A DNA stretch of 64,000 nt, taken from Streptomyces hoynatensis. GTDB lineage: Bacteria > Actinomycetota > Actinomycetes > Streptomycetales > Streptomycetaceae. The DNA lies in the NCBI RefSeq assembly GCF_003626535.1, contig NZ_RBAL01000009.1:124001-188000 (forward strand), in the 5' to 3' direction. Both the position numbers and the translations under genes were made by a program. A model generated the notes under the pieces. It was not told the origin of the DNA. It saw only the letters and a program-made list of their open reading frames with translations, and ran no database searches. Shown one piece after another: positions 54,797 through 63,608 of the stretch. Position 1 is the stretch's first letter. Each line of letters opens with the position of its first letter.

Positions 54797-56014
54797 TCAG
54801 ACGGCCTCGCGGTAGTAGGGGTCGGCGACCCGGCCCTCGCGGGCGGCCTCGTCGTAGGTGTAGACCTCGCGGCCCTCGACGAAGACCTGAAGGGCGCGGC
54901 TCATCACGTCGAGCGGATCGCCCGACCAGATCACCACGTCCCCGTCGAGGCCGGGCCTGAGCGCCCCGATCCGGTCGTCGAGCCCGAGGATCTCGGCCGG
55001 GTTCAGGGTGATGGTCCGCAGCGCGCCCTCGCGCTCCAGGCCCTCCTTGACGCTCAGCGTCACCTGGTGCACCAGGAAGTTGATCGGGATCACCGGGTGG
55101 TCGGTGGTGATCGCGACCTTCACCCCGGCCCGGGTGAGGATGCCGGGGTTGGCCAGCGTGCGGTTGCGCAGCTCCACCTTGCTGCGGGTGGTGAAGAGGG
55201 GCCCGCTGATCACCGGCACCTCCCGGCGGGCGATCTCGTCGGCCAGCAGGTGGGCCTCGGTGCCGTGGTTGATGACGACGCGGTAGCCGAACTCGTCGGC
55301 GAGCCGCAGCGCGGTCGAGATGTCGTCGGCGCGGTGGGTGTGCTGGCACCACGGCAGTTCCCCGTCGAGCACCCGGACCAGCACCTCCAGGGTGCGGTCG
55401 CGGTCGAAGGGCTTGCCCTCGGCGGCGGCGTGCTCGCGGCGCGCCCGGTAGTCCTGCGCCCTGGTGAAGGCGTCCCTGATCACCGCGGCCACGCCCTGCC
55501 GGGTGGAGGGCAGCTGCTTCTTCTCGCCGTAGACCCGCTTCGGGTTCTCGCCGAGCGCGCTCTTCACGCTGACCGGCTCGCGGATCAGCATCTCCTCGAC
55601 GCTGCGGCCCCAGCACTTGACGGCCACGGTCTGGCCGCCTATCGGGTTTCCCGAGCCCGGCTTGACGACGGCGCTGGTCACGCCGCCCGCCAGGGCGTCG
55701 GCGAAGCCGCGGTCGGCGGGGTTGATGGCGTCGAGGGCGCGCAGCCTGGCCCCGTTGGGGTCGGTCATCTCGTTGGTGTCGTTGCCCTCCCAGCCGTCGC
55801 CCTCCTCGTGCACGCCGAGGTGACCGTGGGCCTCGACGAAGCCGGGGAGCACCCAGCGGCCCGCGGCGTCGACGGTGCGGACGCCCTCGGGAACGGTCAC
55901 CTCCGCGTCCGGGCCGACGGCGGCGATCCTGCCGTCGCGTATCAGCACGGTGCCGCCGTCGATCGGCTCGCCCGCAATCGGAACAACATGGCCGGATGTG
56001 ATCGCAACATTCAT
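54797..56014 (-). CDS. Amidohydrolase family protein (imidazolonepropionase-like)
   Basis: A 405-residue metal-dependent hydrolase. The beta-sandwich start GGTVLIRDGRIAAVG and RWVLPGFVEAHGHLGV carry the first metal-binding HxH. Further ligands or catalytic residues are in WCQHTHRADD, VINHGTEAHLL and the late Asp in VAITTDHPVIP. The end returns to LDGDVVIWSGDPLDVMSRALQVFVEGREVY, as in imidazolonepropionase and related enzymes. The true substrate is unknown. No signal peptide is visible, so it is cytosolic. The ATG at 56014 is the first residue of the conserved fold. It is divergent from a PLP enzyme gene with a 107-bp gap. Confidence 0.88.
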   Translation of the reverse strand: MNVAITSGHVVPIAGEPIDGGTVLIRDGRIAAVGPDAEVTVPEGVRTVDAAGRWVLPGFVEAHGHLGVHEEGDGWEGNDTNEMTDPNGARLRALDAINPADRGFADALAGGVTSAVVKPGSGNPIGGQTVAVKCWGRSVEEMLIREPVSVKSALGENPKRVYGEKKQLPSTRQGVAAVIRDAFTRAQDYRARREHAAAEGKPFDRDRTLEVLVRVLDGELPWCQHTHRADDISTALRLADEFGYRVVINHGTEAHLLADEIARREVPVISGPLFTTRSKVELRNRTLANPGILTRAGVKVAITTDHPVIPINFLVHQVTLSVKEGLEREGALRTITLNPAEILGLDDRIGALRPGLDGDVVIWSGDPLDVMSRALQVFVEGREVYTYDEAAREGRVADPYYREAV

Positions 56015-56086
56015 GGTGTGTGAACCTATCCCACGGCCGGGCGGCCCCCACCGAACGGCCCGCCCGCCGCCGCCCGCCGCCGCCCG

Positions 56087-56121
56087 TCGACAGCGGGCCG
56101 CGGCCGTGGCTACGGTGGGGC
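56087..56121 (+). promoter_or_regulatory. Possible promoter for a leaderless dehydratase-like transcript
   Basis: TCGACA (56087-56092) and TACGGT (56111-56116) are 18 bp apart and resemble -35 and -10 boxes. The GTG start at 56122 is 6 nt after the -10 box, where transcription would begin, so the message may be leaderless. Confidence 0.4.
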
Positions 56122-57051
56122 GTGCTCGGATACGACGACATCAAGGCGGCCGCGGGGCGCATCGAGGGCCAGGTGCGGCCGGCCGCGCTGGCGGCCGGCG
56201 GGCCCCGGCTGTCCTTCGCGCTCGAATTCCTCCAGTACACCGGGTCCTTCAAGGCCCGCGGCGCCCTGAACTTCACCGCCGCCCACCTGGAGTCGGCCGC
56301 GGTCCCCGAGGCCGGCATCGCCATCGCCTCCGGGGGCAACGCCGGCCTCGCCTGCGCCTGGGCCGCCGGCAGGCGGGGCATTCCGGCCACCGTCTTCCTG
56401 CCGGTGGGCGCGCCCGCCGTCAAGGTGGCGCTGCTGCGCGAACTCGGCGCCGAGGTACGGCAGGTGGGCGCCGAGTACGCGGAGGCGGCGGCCGCCTGTG
56501 CGGAGTTCACGGCCGCCACCGGCGCGCTGGCCTCACACGCCTACGACCACCCGCTGATCGCCGCGGGCGCGGGCACCCTGCTGGAGGAGATCCTCGCCGC
56601 CCGGCCCGGGACCACCACCGTGCTGGTCGCGGTGGGCGGCGGCGGGCTGTTCGCCGGGGTGGCCGCCGCGGCCGCCGCCCACGGGGTCCGCGTGGTGGCG
56701 GTCGAGCCGGAACGCTGCCGCGCCCTGCACGCGGCGCTGGCGGCCGGGGCGCCGGTGGACGTGCCGGTGGACTCGGTGGCCGCCGACTCCCTCGGCGCGC
56801 GGCGCGTCTCGGCCGACGCCCTGTACTGGGCCGGCCGGCCGCACGCCGCCTCGGTGCTCGTGCCCGACGCGGAGATCGTGGCGGCCAGGCGGGCGCTGTG
56901 GCACGAGCACCGGCTCGCCGTGGAGCACGCGGCGGCCACCGCCTGGGCGGCGCTGCGCTGCGGGGCCTACGTGCCCGCGCCCGCGGAGGAGGTCTGCGTC
57001 GTGCTGTGCGGCGCGAACACCGACCCCGCGGATCTCGGCCACGGCCACTGA
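56122..57051 (+). CDS. Second threonine/serine dehydratase-like PLP enzyme
   Basis: A 309-residue fold-type II PLP enzyme. The PLP Lys is in QYTGSFKARGALNF, the substrate loop ASGGNAGLA takes the place of the common S-x-GNHAQ, and the phosphate loop is VAVGGGGLFAGV. The end holds VVLCGANTDP. The altered GGNAG loop separates it from true threonine deaminases and suggests another substrate. The GTG at 56122 is preferred because upstream in-frame residues are Pro/Arg-rich without conservation. It is unlike the first PLP gene at 6073-7086 in detail, so it is not a recent duplicate. Confidence 0.85.
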   Translation: MLGYDDIKAAAGRIEGQVRPAALAAGGPRLSFALEFLQYTGSFKARGALNFTAAHLESAAVPEAGIAIASGGNAGLACAWAAGRRGIPATVFLPVGAPAVKVALLRELGAEVRQVGAEYAEAAAACAEFTAATGALASHAYDHPLIAAGAGTLLEEILAARPGTTTVLVAVGGGGLFAGVAAAAAAHGVRVVAVEPERCRALHAALAAGAPVDVPVDSVAADSLGARRVSADALYWAGRPHAASVLVPDAEIVAARRALWHEHRLAVEHAAATAWAALRCGAYVPAPAEEVCVVLCGANTDPADLGHGH

Positions 57052-57141
57052 GCCGCGCGGCGTGCCGCCCGGGACGCCGGCCCCGGGCGGCGGGCGCCTG
57101 CGGGCGGTCCGCCCCGCGGCACCGGTGAGAGACTGGCTCGC

Positions 57142-60100
57142 GTGCAGGTCGGCATTCTCGGGCCACTCCAGGTGGGCCCCACCCAAGGACGTCCGCTCGC
57201 CATCGGCGGGGCCAGGCTGCGCGCGTTGCTGATCCGGCTCGCCCTCGACGCCGGGTGCCCGGTGCGGGTGGAGGCGCTGGCCGACGCCGTGTGGGGCGAG
57301 GCGGTGCCCGCCGACCAGGCCAACGCCCTCCAGTCGCTGGTCTCCAGGCTGCGCCGCGCGCTGCCCCGCCCCGACGTGATCGTCTCCGAGCCCGGCGGCT
57401 ACCGGCTGGCGGTGCCGCCCGAGGCGGTGGACGCCTTCCGCTTCGAGCAGCTGGCCGCGCAGGGGCACCGGGCGCTGGCCGCGGGCGAGGCGGCCCAGGC
57501 GGCGGGCCTGCTGCGCGAGGCCCTGGCCCTGTGGCGCGGGCCCGCGCTGGCCGACGCCGGCGAGACCGCGTACGCCCTGGCGCCCGCGGCCCGCCTGGAG
57601 GAGCTGCGGCTGACCGCGCGGGAGGACCTGTACGAGGCGGAGCTCGCGCTGGGCCGCGCCGCGGAGGTGGTGGCCGAGGTGGAGGAGCTGGTCGCGGCAC
57701 AGCCGCTGCGGGAGCGCCCGCGCGGCCTGCTGATGCGCACCAGGTACGCGGCCGGCCGGCACGCCGAGGCCCTGGCCGCCTACGAGGAGTACCGCGGCCT
57801 GCTCGCCGAGGAGCTCGGCACGGACCCCTCCCCCGCCTTGCGCGAGTTGCACCTGGCGCTGCTGCGGGCCACGCCGCCCGGCCCGGCGCCGGCCGGGGCG
57901 TGGCCGCGCCCCGCCAGGCCGCGGGCCGCGCTGACCAGCTTCATCGGGCGGGAGGAGGAACTGCGGCTGATCGCCAAGCAGACCGCGGAGAACCGCCTGG
58001 TCACCCTGGTCGGCCCGGGGGGCGCGGGCAAGACCCGGCTGGCGACGACCACGGCCGCCGCGCTGGCCGAGGACTTCCCCGGCGGCGTGTGGGTGGCGGA
58101 GCTGGCCCCGGTCACCGGAGAGGAGGACGTGCCGCAGGCGGTGCTCGACGCGCTGGGCGGCGCGCTGTCGCTGCGGGTCGACCCGCGCCGCACCCCGGTC
58201 CGGCAGGACACCCTCGGCCTGCTGGTCCAGGCGCTGTCGGGGCCGCGGAGCCTGCTGGTGCTCGACAACTGCGAGCACCTGGTCGCGGCGGCCGCGCTGC
58301 TGGCCGACCACCTGCTGGGCGGCTGCGAGGAGTTGCACATCCTGGCCACCAGCAGGGAACCGCTCGGCATCCTCGGGGAGACCCTGTCCCCGGTCGGCCC
58401 GCTGCGGCTGCCCAGGCCCGAGGCGCCGGCCGAGGAGGCGGTCGCCACCCCGGCGGTCCGGCTGTTCACCGACCGGGCGGTCGCCGTGCGGCCCGGGTTC
58501 GTCGTGGACGACTCGAACGTGGCGGCGGTCGTGGAGATCTGCCGCCGGCTGGACGGGCTGCCGCTGGCGATCGAGCTGGCCGCGGCCAGGCTGCGTTCCC
58601 TCGACCCCGGCCACCTGGCCGCCAGGCTCGACGACAGGTTCCGGCTGCTGACCGGCGGCAGCCGCACCGCGATGCCCAGGCACCAGACGCTGCGTGCGGT
58701 CGTCGCCTGGAGCTGGGAACTGCTCACCGGGCCCGAGCGCGATCTGGCCGAGCAGCTGGCCGTGTTCTCCGGCGGGGTCACCCCGCAGACCGCGGAGGGG
58801 GTGTGCGGGGTGCCGGGGCCCGAGGCCCTCGACCTGCTGACCTCGCTCGCGGACAAGTCCCTGCTGCAGCGCGCCCCCAGCGCCGACGCGGCCACCCCGC
58901 GGTTCCGGATGCTGGAGACGCTGCGGGAGTACGGCCTGGAGCGGCTGGCCGAGCAGGGCAGGGCCCGCCGGGTGCGGGACGCGCACGCCGCGTACTTCCT
59001 GGAGCTCGCCGAGACGGCGGAGCCGCGGCTGCGGGGGCCCGAGCAGATCGAGTGGATCGACCTGCTGATGGCCGAGCGGGACAACCTGCTGGCCGCCCTG
59101 CACCACGCGGTCGGCACCGAGGACGCGGCGACGGCCGTGCGGCTGGCCGCCGCCCTCGCGATGTTCTGGACGATGCGCGGCACCCACCCGGACGCGGCGC
59201 ACTGGCTTGACCTGGCCCTCGGCGTGCCGGGCGAGTCCCCCTGGGAGAGCCGGGCGGTCGCCCTGGGCTTCCAGGTGCTCAGCAAGGCGGCGAGCGGCCA
59301 CCCGCAGGAGGCGGAGGCGGCCGCCGAGGAATTGCGCGAGCAGCTGCGGAAGGCGGGCGACGGTCCGCGGCCGAAGATCCTCGCGGTCCTCGAACCGGGT
59401 CTGGCGATGTTCGGCGACCGGGAGGCGGAGGGCTTGCGGCTGACGCAGCGCGGACTGCGCGAGGAGGACCCGTGGGTGCGCGGGATGCTGCGCCTGATGC
59501 GCGCAGCGATCCGGGAAAACGAGGGCAACTTCACCGCCGGTCACGAGGAACTCGACCTGGCGGCCGAGGAGTTCAGGCGGGCGGGCGACCGCTGGGGGCT
59601 GGGGATGACGCTCTCCGTACTGGGCGAGGCGCACCGGCTCGCCGGCGAGCTCCCCGAGGCGGCCGCGGCCTTCGAGGAGGCGATGCGGCTGATGCGGACG
59701 CTGCACACCGAGGACGAGCCGGAGCAGCTGAGCCTGCGGCTGGCCGGCCTGCGGATCTACGCCGGCCAGACCGAGGGGGTCGCGGAGGAGCTGGCGGGCA
59801 TCGCGGAGCGGTCGCGGCGGCGCGGGGACGGGCCGCACGCATACGCCCACGCCATGATCGTGCTGGGCGACCTGGCCCGCTACTCGGGCGAGCTCGCCGA
59901 GGCCAGGGCGCACTACGAGAAGGTCGCGGAGGTGTTCGCGCGGCACACCTTCGCCCAGCCCCAGCTCAGCGCGCTGCTCGGCGCGAGCCACGCGCTCATC
60001 GACCTCGCCGAAGGCGACCTGGACCGGGCCTCCGAGCGGCTGGTGGCGGCCTTCGACGAGGCCCTCGACGTCCGCGACATGCCGGTGGCCGGCGCGGTCG

Positions 60101-60378
60101 GGGTGGCGGTCGCGTGCCTGTGCGCCGCCCGCGGCGAGGCCGAGCGGGCGGCGCGGGCGCTGGGCGCCTCCACCGGGGTGCGCGGCGCGGCCGACCCGCT
60201 GAACCCGGACGTGGCGGCCCTGGTGGAACGCCTGCGCGCCGAGCTCGGCGCCGACGCCTACCGGGCCGCCTACGACCGGGGGCTGGCCCTGCCGCGGGAG
60301 GAGTCCTGCGCGCTGCTACGCCTTGCGGCGGTAGCAGCGGACCGCGAGGGGGAAGAACACCGCGAACAGGCCCACTGA
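57142..60378 (+). CDS. AfsR-type SARP transcriptional regulator with NB-ARC ATPase and TPR-like region
   Basis: A 1078-residue regulator. Residues about 1-95 form the OmpR-like DNA-binding domain (ALADAVWGEAVPADQANALQSLVSRLRRALPR), and about 95-245 the BTAD domain (ending AYEEYRGLLAEELGTDPSPALRELHLALL). An ATPase of NB-ARC/AAA type follows, with Walker A VGPGGAGKTRLA near 291 and Walker B-like LLVLDNCEHLV. The remaining helical region (about 640-1060) is TPR-like. The arrangement is that of AfsR and large SARP activators of secondary metabolism. The start GTG at 57142 may be leaderless. Its 3' end overlaps the ABC-2 permease gene on the other strand by 63 bp. The adjacent exporter operon is a plausible target. 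Confidence 0.92.
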   Translation: MQVGILGPLQVGPTQGRPLAIGGARLRALLIRLALDAGCPVRVEALADAVWGEAVPADQANALQSLVSRLRRALPRPDVIVSEPGGYRLAVPPEAVDAFRFEQLAAQGHRALAAGEAAQAAGLLREALALWRGPALADAGETAYALAPAARLEELRLTAREDLYEAELALGRAAEVVAEVEELVAAQPLRERPRGLLMRTRYAAGRHAEALAAYEEYRGLLAEELGTDPSPALRELHLALLRATPPGPAPAGAWPRPARPRAALTSFIGREEELRLIAKQTAENRLVTLVGPGGAGKTRLATTTAAALAEDFPGGVWVAELAPVTGEEDVPQAVLDALGGALSLRVDPRRTPVRQDTLGLLVQALSGPRSLLVLDNCEHLVAAAALLADHLLGGCEELHILATSREPLGILGETLSPVGPLRLPRPEAPAEEAVATPAVRLFTDRAVAVRPGFVVDDSNVAAVVEICRRLDGLPLAIELAAARLRSLDPGHLAARLDDRFRLLTGGSRTAMPRHQTLRAVVAWSWELLTGPERDLAEQLAVFSGGVTPQTAEGVCGVPGPEALDLLTSLADKSLLQRAPSADAATPRFRMLETLREYGLERLAEQGRARRVRDAHAAYFLELAETAEPRLRGPEQIEWIDLLMAERDNLLAALHHAVGTEDAATAVRLAAALAMFWTMRGTHPDAAHWLDLALGVPGESPWESRAVALGFQVLSKAASGHPQEAEAAAEELREQLRKAGDGPRPKILAVLEPGLAMFGDREAEGLRLTQRGLREEDPWVRGMLRLMRAAIRENEGNFTAGHEELDLAAEEFRRAGDRWGLGMTLSVLGEAHRLAGELPEAAAAFEEAMRLMRTLHTEDEPEQLSLRLAGLRIYAGQTEGVAEELAGIAERSRRRGDGPHAYAHAMIVLGDLARYSGELAEARAHYEKVAEVFARHTFAQPQLSALLGASHALIDLAEGDLDRASERLVAAFDEALDVRDMPVAGAVGVAVACLCAARGEAERAARALGASTGVRGAADPLNPDVAALVERLRAELGADAYRAAYDRGLALPREESCALLRLAAVAADREGEEHREQAH

Positions 60379-61134
60379 CCACAGCAGGGTGTGGGTGACG
60401 GGCCCGGCGACCGCGCCCCCGGTGAGCAGCCCGCGGGCGGCCTCCATCACGTCGGTGACCGGGTTGACCTTGACCCACCACTGCAGCCAGCCGGGCAGGG
60501 TGTCGGTGGGGGTGATCATGTTGGTCCCGAAGGTCAGCGGGAACATCAGCATGAACATGATCCCCTGCACGCTGCCAGGCTCCCTGGCGACGACGCCGAT
60601 CACCACCGAGGCCCAGATCAGCGCGAAGCCGAAGACCATGACCAGCAGGCAGGCGGCGAGCGCCGAGAACGGGTCGGTCCCGATCCGGAAGCCGAGGGCG
60701 TAGCCGAAGCCGAGCAGCACCGCGATGCAGACGACGAACCTGACCATGTCCCCGAGGACGGAGCCGAGCAGCGGCGCCGACCTGGCGATCGGCAGGCTGC
60801 GGAACCGGTCGAAGACGCCCTTCTTGATGTCGGTGTTGAGGTTGACGCCCGTGGAGACCGTGGCGAAGACCACGGTCTGCACCATGATCGCCGGGAGCAG
60901 GAACCTCAGGTACTCGTCGGTGGAACCGGAGACGGCCCCGCCGAGCAGGTAGAGGAACATCACGACGAAGATCACCGGTTGCAGGGTGACGTCGATCAGC
61001 TGCTCCGGGGTGCGGAGGGTCTTGACCAGGCTGCGCCAGGCCAGGGTGAGGCTGTGCGAGAGCACCCGGAAACCGGGGCTGCTGCGGCGCGGGCCGCCGA
61101 GGGCGGCCGGGCGGACGGCGGTCTCTGTGCTCAT
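60316..61134 (-). CDS. ABC-2 type permease (DrrB-like)
   Basis: A 272-residue permease with six helices. The N-terminal SLTLAWRSLVKTLRTPEQLIDVTLQPVIFVVMFLYLLGG and the core DIKKGVFDRFRSLPIARSAPLLG are typical of the daunorubicin-resistance DrrB family, and VKVNPVTDVMEAARGLLTGG marks the C-terminal half. The ATG at 61134 overlaps the ATPase gene stop (ATGA). It exports a hydrophobic drug or metabolite with the ATPase encoded upstream. The end is antisense to the SARP gene end. Confidence 0.93.
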   Translation of the reverse strand: MSTETAVRPAALGGPRRSSPGFRVLSHSLTLAWRSLVKTLRTPEQLIDVTLQPVIFVVMFLYLLGGAVSGSTDEYLRFLLPAIMVQTVVFATVSTGVNLNTDIKKGVFDRFRSLPIARSAPLLGSVLGDMVRFVVCIAVLLGFGYALGFRIGTDPFSALAACLLVMVFGFALIWASVVIGVVAREPGSVQGIMFMLMFPLTFGTNMITPTDTLPGWLQWWVKVNPVTDVMEAARGLLTGGAVAGPVTHTLLWSVGLFAVFFPLAVRCYRRKA

Positions 61135-62252
61135 GCGGCGGGCGCCTCCTTCCGGTTCGTGGCCTGCGGGGTGCGGGCCTGCGCGGCGCCGGAGAGGTGT
61201 CCCCGGGGAGACTCCTCCCGCGGGCCCCGCGCGTCGGGTTCGTTCCTGTCCTGCGTGCCCGGCCGGCCCGGCTCGCCGCCGGGACTGCCGTCCCGCTCGC
61301 CGCTGCCCTGCGCCTCCCGGTCGGCGCGCTCCCCGGTGAGGGAGTAGAACACCTCGTCCAGGCTGGGCAGCCGCAGCGAGAGCTCGGTGACCTCGATGCG
61401 CTGCTCGGCCAGCAGCGCGACCACGGGCGCGAGCGCCGCGTCCCCGTCCACCGGCACGCTGAGCACGCCCCTGGCGGGCGAGTCGGGGCGGTGTCCGGTG
61501 ACCCCTTCGAGCAGGGTGGCCACCGCGGGCACGTCGGCCGGGTTCAGCGGCCGTACCTCCAGGGTCTGGCCGCCGACGACGGCCTTCAGCTCGTGCGGGG
61601 TGCCGTGCGCGATGACCGAGCCGTGGTCGATCACGGCTATCTCGTCGGCGAGCGCGTCGGCCTCCTCCAGGTACTGGGTGGTCAGCAGCACGGTCACGCC
61701 CTCGGCGACCTGCTCCCTGACCAGCGTCCACACGTCGTCCCGCTTGGCCGGGTCGAGGCCCGTGGTCGGCTCGTCGAGGTAGACCACCTCGGGCCTGGCG
61801 ACCAGGCTGGCGGCCAGGTCGAGCCGGCGGCGCATGCCGCCCGAGTAGGTCCCGGCCCGGCGCCCGCCCGCCTCGGTGAGGTCGAACTGCTCCAGCAGCG
61901 CGGCGGCCCTGACGCGGGCCTCGGACCTGGACAGGTCGAGCAGCCGGCCGATGAGCACCAGGTTCTCCATGCCGGTCAGGTCCTCGTCGACGGAGGCGTA
62001 CTGGCCGGTGAGGCCGATCCTGCGGCGGACCTCGTCGGGCTGCCTGACCACGTCGTAGCCGGCGACCGAGGCCCGGCCGCCGTCCGGCCGCAGCAGCGTG
62101 GCCAGGATGCGGACCGCGGTGGTCTTGCCGGCGCCGTTCGGCCCCAGGACGCCGAGCACGGTGCCGGGGCGGGCCGCCAGGTCGACGCCGGCCAGCGCGG
62201 TGGTCTGGCCGAAGCGCTTGACCAGGCCCTCGGCCTGGAAGGCGTATGTCAC
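61131..62252 (-). CDS. ABC exporter ATPase, daunorubicin-resistance (DrrA) type
   Basis: A 373-residue ATPase with Walker A GPNGAGKTT, Q-loop LTGQYASVDEDLTG (the DrrA-specific form), signature YSGGMRRRLD and Walker B VVYLDEPTTGLDP, then switch LLTTQYLEEAD. The C-terminal DUF4162 domain (PSLDEVFYSLTG) is present. A charged, Gly/Glu/Arg-rich tail of about 55 residues is extra. The GTG at 62252 (VTYAFQAEGL) was chosen because GGAGGGGAG lies just upstream; a longer frame would absorb that ribosome site. It forms an operon with the permease downstream, giving self-resistance or secretion of a metabolite. Confidence 0.94.
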   Translation of the reverse strand: MTYAFQAEGLVKRFGQTTALAGVDLAARPGTVLGVLGPNGAGKTTAVRILATLLRPDGGRASVAGYDVVRQPDEVRRRIGLTGQYASVDEDLTGMENLVLIGRLLDLSRSEARVRAAALLEQFDLTEAGGRRAGTYSGGMRRRLDLAASLVARPEVVYLDEPTTGLDPAKRDDVWTLVREQVAEGVTVLLTTQYLEEADALADEIAVIDHGSVIAHGTPHELKAVVGGQTLEVRPLNPADVPAVATLLEGVTGHRPDSPARGVLSVPVDGDAALAPVVALLAEQRIEVTELSLRLPSLDEVFYSLTGERADREAQGSGERDGSPGGEPGRPGTQDRNEPDARGPREESPRGHLSGAAQARTPQATNRKEAPAA

Positions 62253-62317
62253 GAGAGCTCCCCTCCATGGGTGATTGCGGATCTTCACGTCCGATGCAGA
62301 CCAGGCTGCCGGGCCGC

Positions 62318-62367
62318 GCTGTCAGCCCCCGCACAGGAGACTGACAGCCGCTGACAGCCGCTGACAG
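62318..62367. promoter_or_regulatory. Direct heptamer repeats upstream of the DrrAB-type operon
   Basis: CTGACAG occurs at 62341, 62351 and 62361 with a 10-bp period, and the inverted form CTGTCAG occurs at 62319-62325. SARP proteins bind heptamer direct repeats spaced by about one helical turn in target promoters. An AfsR-type SARP is encoded immediately beyond this operon. Confidence 0.5.
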
Positions 62368-62499
62368 TGGGGACAGCCCCCGTATCGGCCCCGGGCACCG
62401 GCAGAGAGCTCGGCACGGGCCGGCCGCGCGCCGCGGCGGGGGGGGACCGCGGCGCGGGACCCGCCGCGGCGCGCCCGCAGCGCGGCGCGCCTGGCAGGC

Positions 62500-62560
62500 A
62501 AAAAAAGCGCCGCCCGGGCCCGGCCCCCGCCCCGCGGCGGGTTCCCGGCCCGGGCGGCGC
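62500..62560 (-). terminator. Intrinsic terminator of pfkA with a U tract
   Basis: Arms of 14 bp beginning GCGCCGCCCGGGCC pair perfectly (62507-62520 with 62547-62560). Seven A residues at 62500-62506 become a U7 tract just after the stem on the minus-strand transcript. This is the only classic rho-independent terminator seen in the window. It starts 23 bp after the pfkA stop. Confidence 0.8.
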
Positions 62561-62582
62561 ACGGCCGCCGAGGGGAAGCCCC

Positions 62583-63608
62583 CTAGAAGACGGCCTCCGT
62601 CTCGTCCATCCGGTTCTGCGGGACCCGCTTCAGCTCCATCGTGGCGCTGGCCAGCGGCGTCATCACGATGTCGGTGCCGCGCAGGGCGGTCATCATCCCG
62701 AACTCGCCCCGGTGCGCGGCCTCCACCGCGTGCCAGCCGAAGCGGGTGGCCAGCACCCGGTCGTACGCGGTGGGGGTGCCGCCGCGCTGGATGTGACCGA
62801 GGATGACCGGCCTGGCCTCGGTGCCGAGGCGGTGTTCGAGCTCGCCGGCCAGCAGGGTGCCGATCCCGCGGAAGCGCTCGTGCCCGTAGGCGTCGATCTC
62901 GCCCCGCTCGTAGGGCATCGAGCCCTCGGCGGGCCTGGCCCCCTCGGCCACGCAGATCACGGCGAACTTCTTGCCGCGGGTGAACCGGTCCTCGATCATC
63001 TTGCACAGGCTGTCCACCTGGAAGGGCCGCTCCGGGATGCAGATCCCGTGCGCGCCGCCCGCCATCCCGGCCTCCAGCGCGATCCAGCCCGCGTGCCGCC
63101 CCATCACCTCGACCACCATCACCCGCTGGTGCGACTCGGCGGTCGTCTTCAGCCGGTCGATGGCCTCGGTGGCGACGCCGACGGCCGTGTCGAAGCCGAA
63201 GGTGCGGTCGGTGGCCGAGATGTCGTTGTCGATCGTCTTGGGCACGCCCACCACCGGGATGCCGGCGTCGGCCAGCATCCGGGCCGCGGTCAGGGTGCCC
63301 TCACCCCCGATGGGGATCAGCGCGTCCAGGCTGAGCTTGCGGCGGAACGCCTCCGCGTTGTCGCACGCCTCGCGCAGCCGGGCCCGCTCCAGGCGGCTGG
63401 AGCCGAGAATCGTGCCGCCGCGCGCGAGAATGCCGCTCACCGCGTTGATGTCGAGCTCACGGTAGCGGCCTTCGAGGAGCCCCTTGAAGCCGTCCTCGAA
63501 TCCGATGACCTGGTCCGCGCGGTCCACCACTGCCCGGTGCACGACCGAGCGGATCACAGCATTCAGACCAGGACAGTCGCCGCCTGCGGTGAGAACTCCG
63601 ATTCTCAT
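62583..63608 (-). CDS. pfkA: 6-phosphofructokinase, probably ATP-dependent
   Basis: A 341-residue PfkA enzyme converting fructose 6-phosphate to fructose 1,6-bisphosphate in glycolysis. Landmarks are MRIGVLTAGGDCPGLNAVIR, the phosphate loop IGGEGTL, catalytic PKTIDNDISATDRTFGFDTA and MGRHAGWIALEAGMA. The residue after Glu in GGEGTL is Gly, as in ATP-using enzymes, while the PPi type has Asp there; Lys in PKTIDNDI is seen in actinobacterial group III members of both types. The start at 63608 has AGGAGAGC upstream. It is divergent from pta and has a strong terminator. Confidence 0.95.
   Translation of the reverse strand: MRIGVLTAGGDCPGLNAVIRSVVHRAVVDRADQVIGFEDGFKGLLEGRYRELDINAVSGILARGGTILGSSRLERARLREACDNAEAFRRKLSLDALIPIGGEGTLTAARMLADAGIPVVGVPKTIDNDISATDRTFGFDTAVGVATEAIDRLKTTAESHQRVMVVEVMGRHAGWIALEAGMAGGAHGICIPERPFQVDSLCKMIEDRFTRGKKFAVICVAEGARPAEGSMPYERGEIDAYGHERFRGIGTLLAGELEHRLGTEARPVILGHIQRGGTPTAYDRVLATRFGWHAVEAAHRGEFGMMTALRGTDIVMTPLASATMELKRVPQNRMDETEAVF

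Larger units (their letters stand above)
62253..62582. promoter_or_regulatory. 330-bp gap with tandem repeats and the pfkA terminator
   Basis: No gene is seen. It contains the CTGACAG direct repeats upstream of the exporter operon (62318-62367) and the pfkA terminator (62500-62560). The exporter promoter must lie here. Confidence 0.5.

Noticed and set aside
56533..59991. Long minus-strand frame opposite the SARP gene
   Set aside because: Gln/Arg/Gly-rich shadow; the plus strand encodes full BTAD and ATPase domains.
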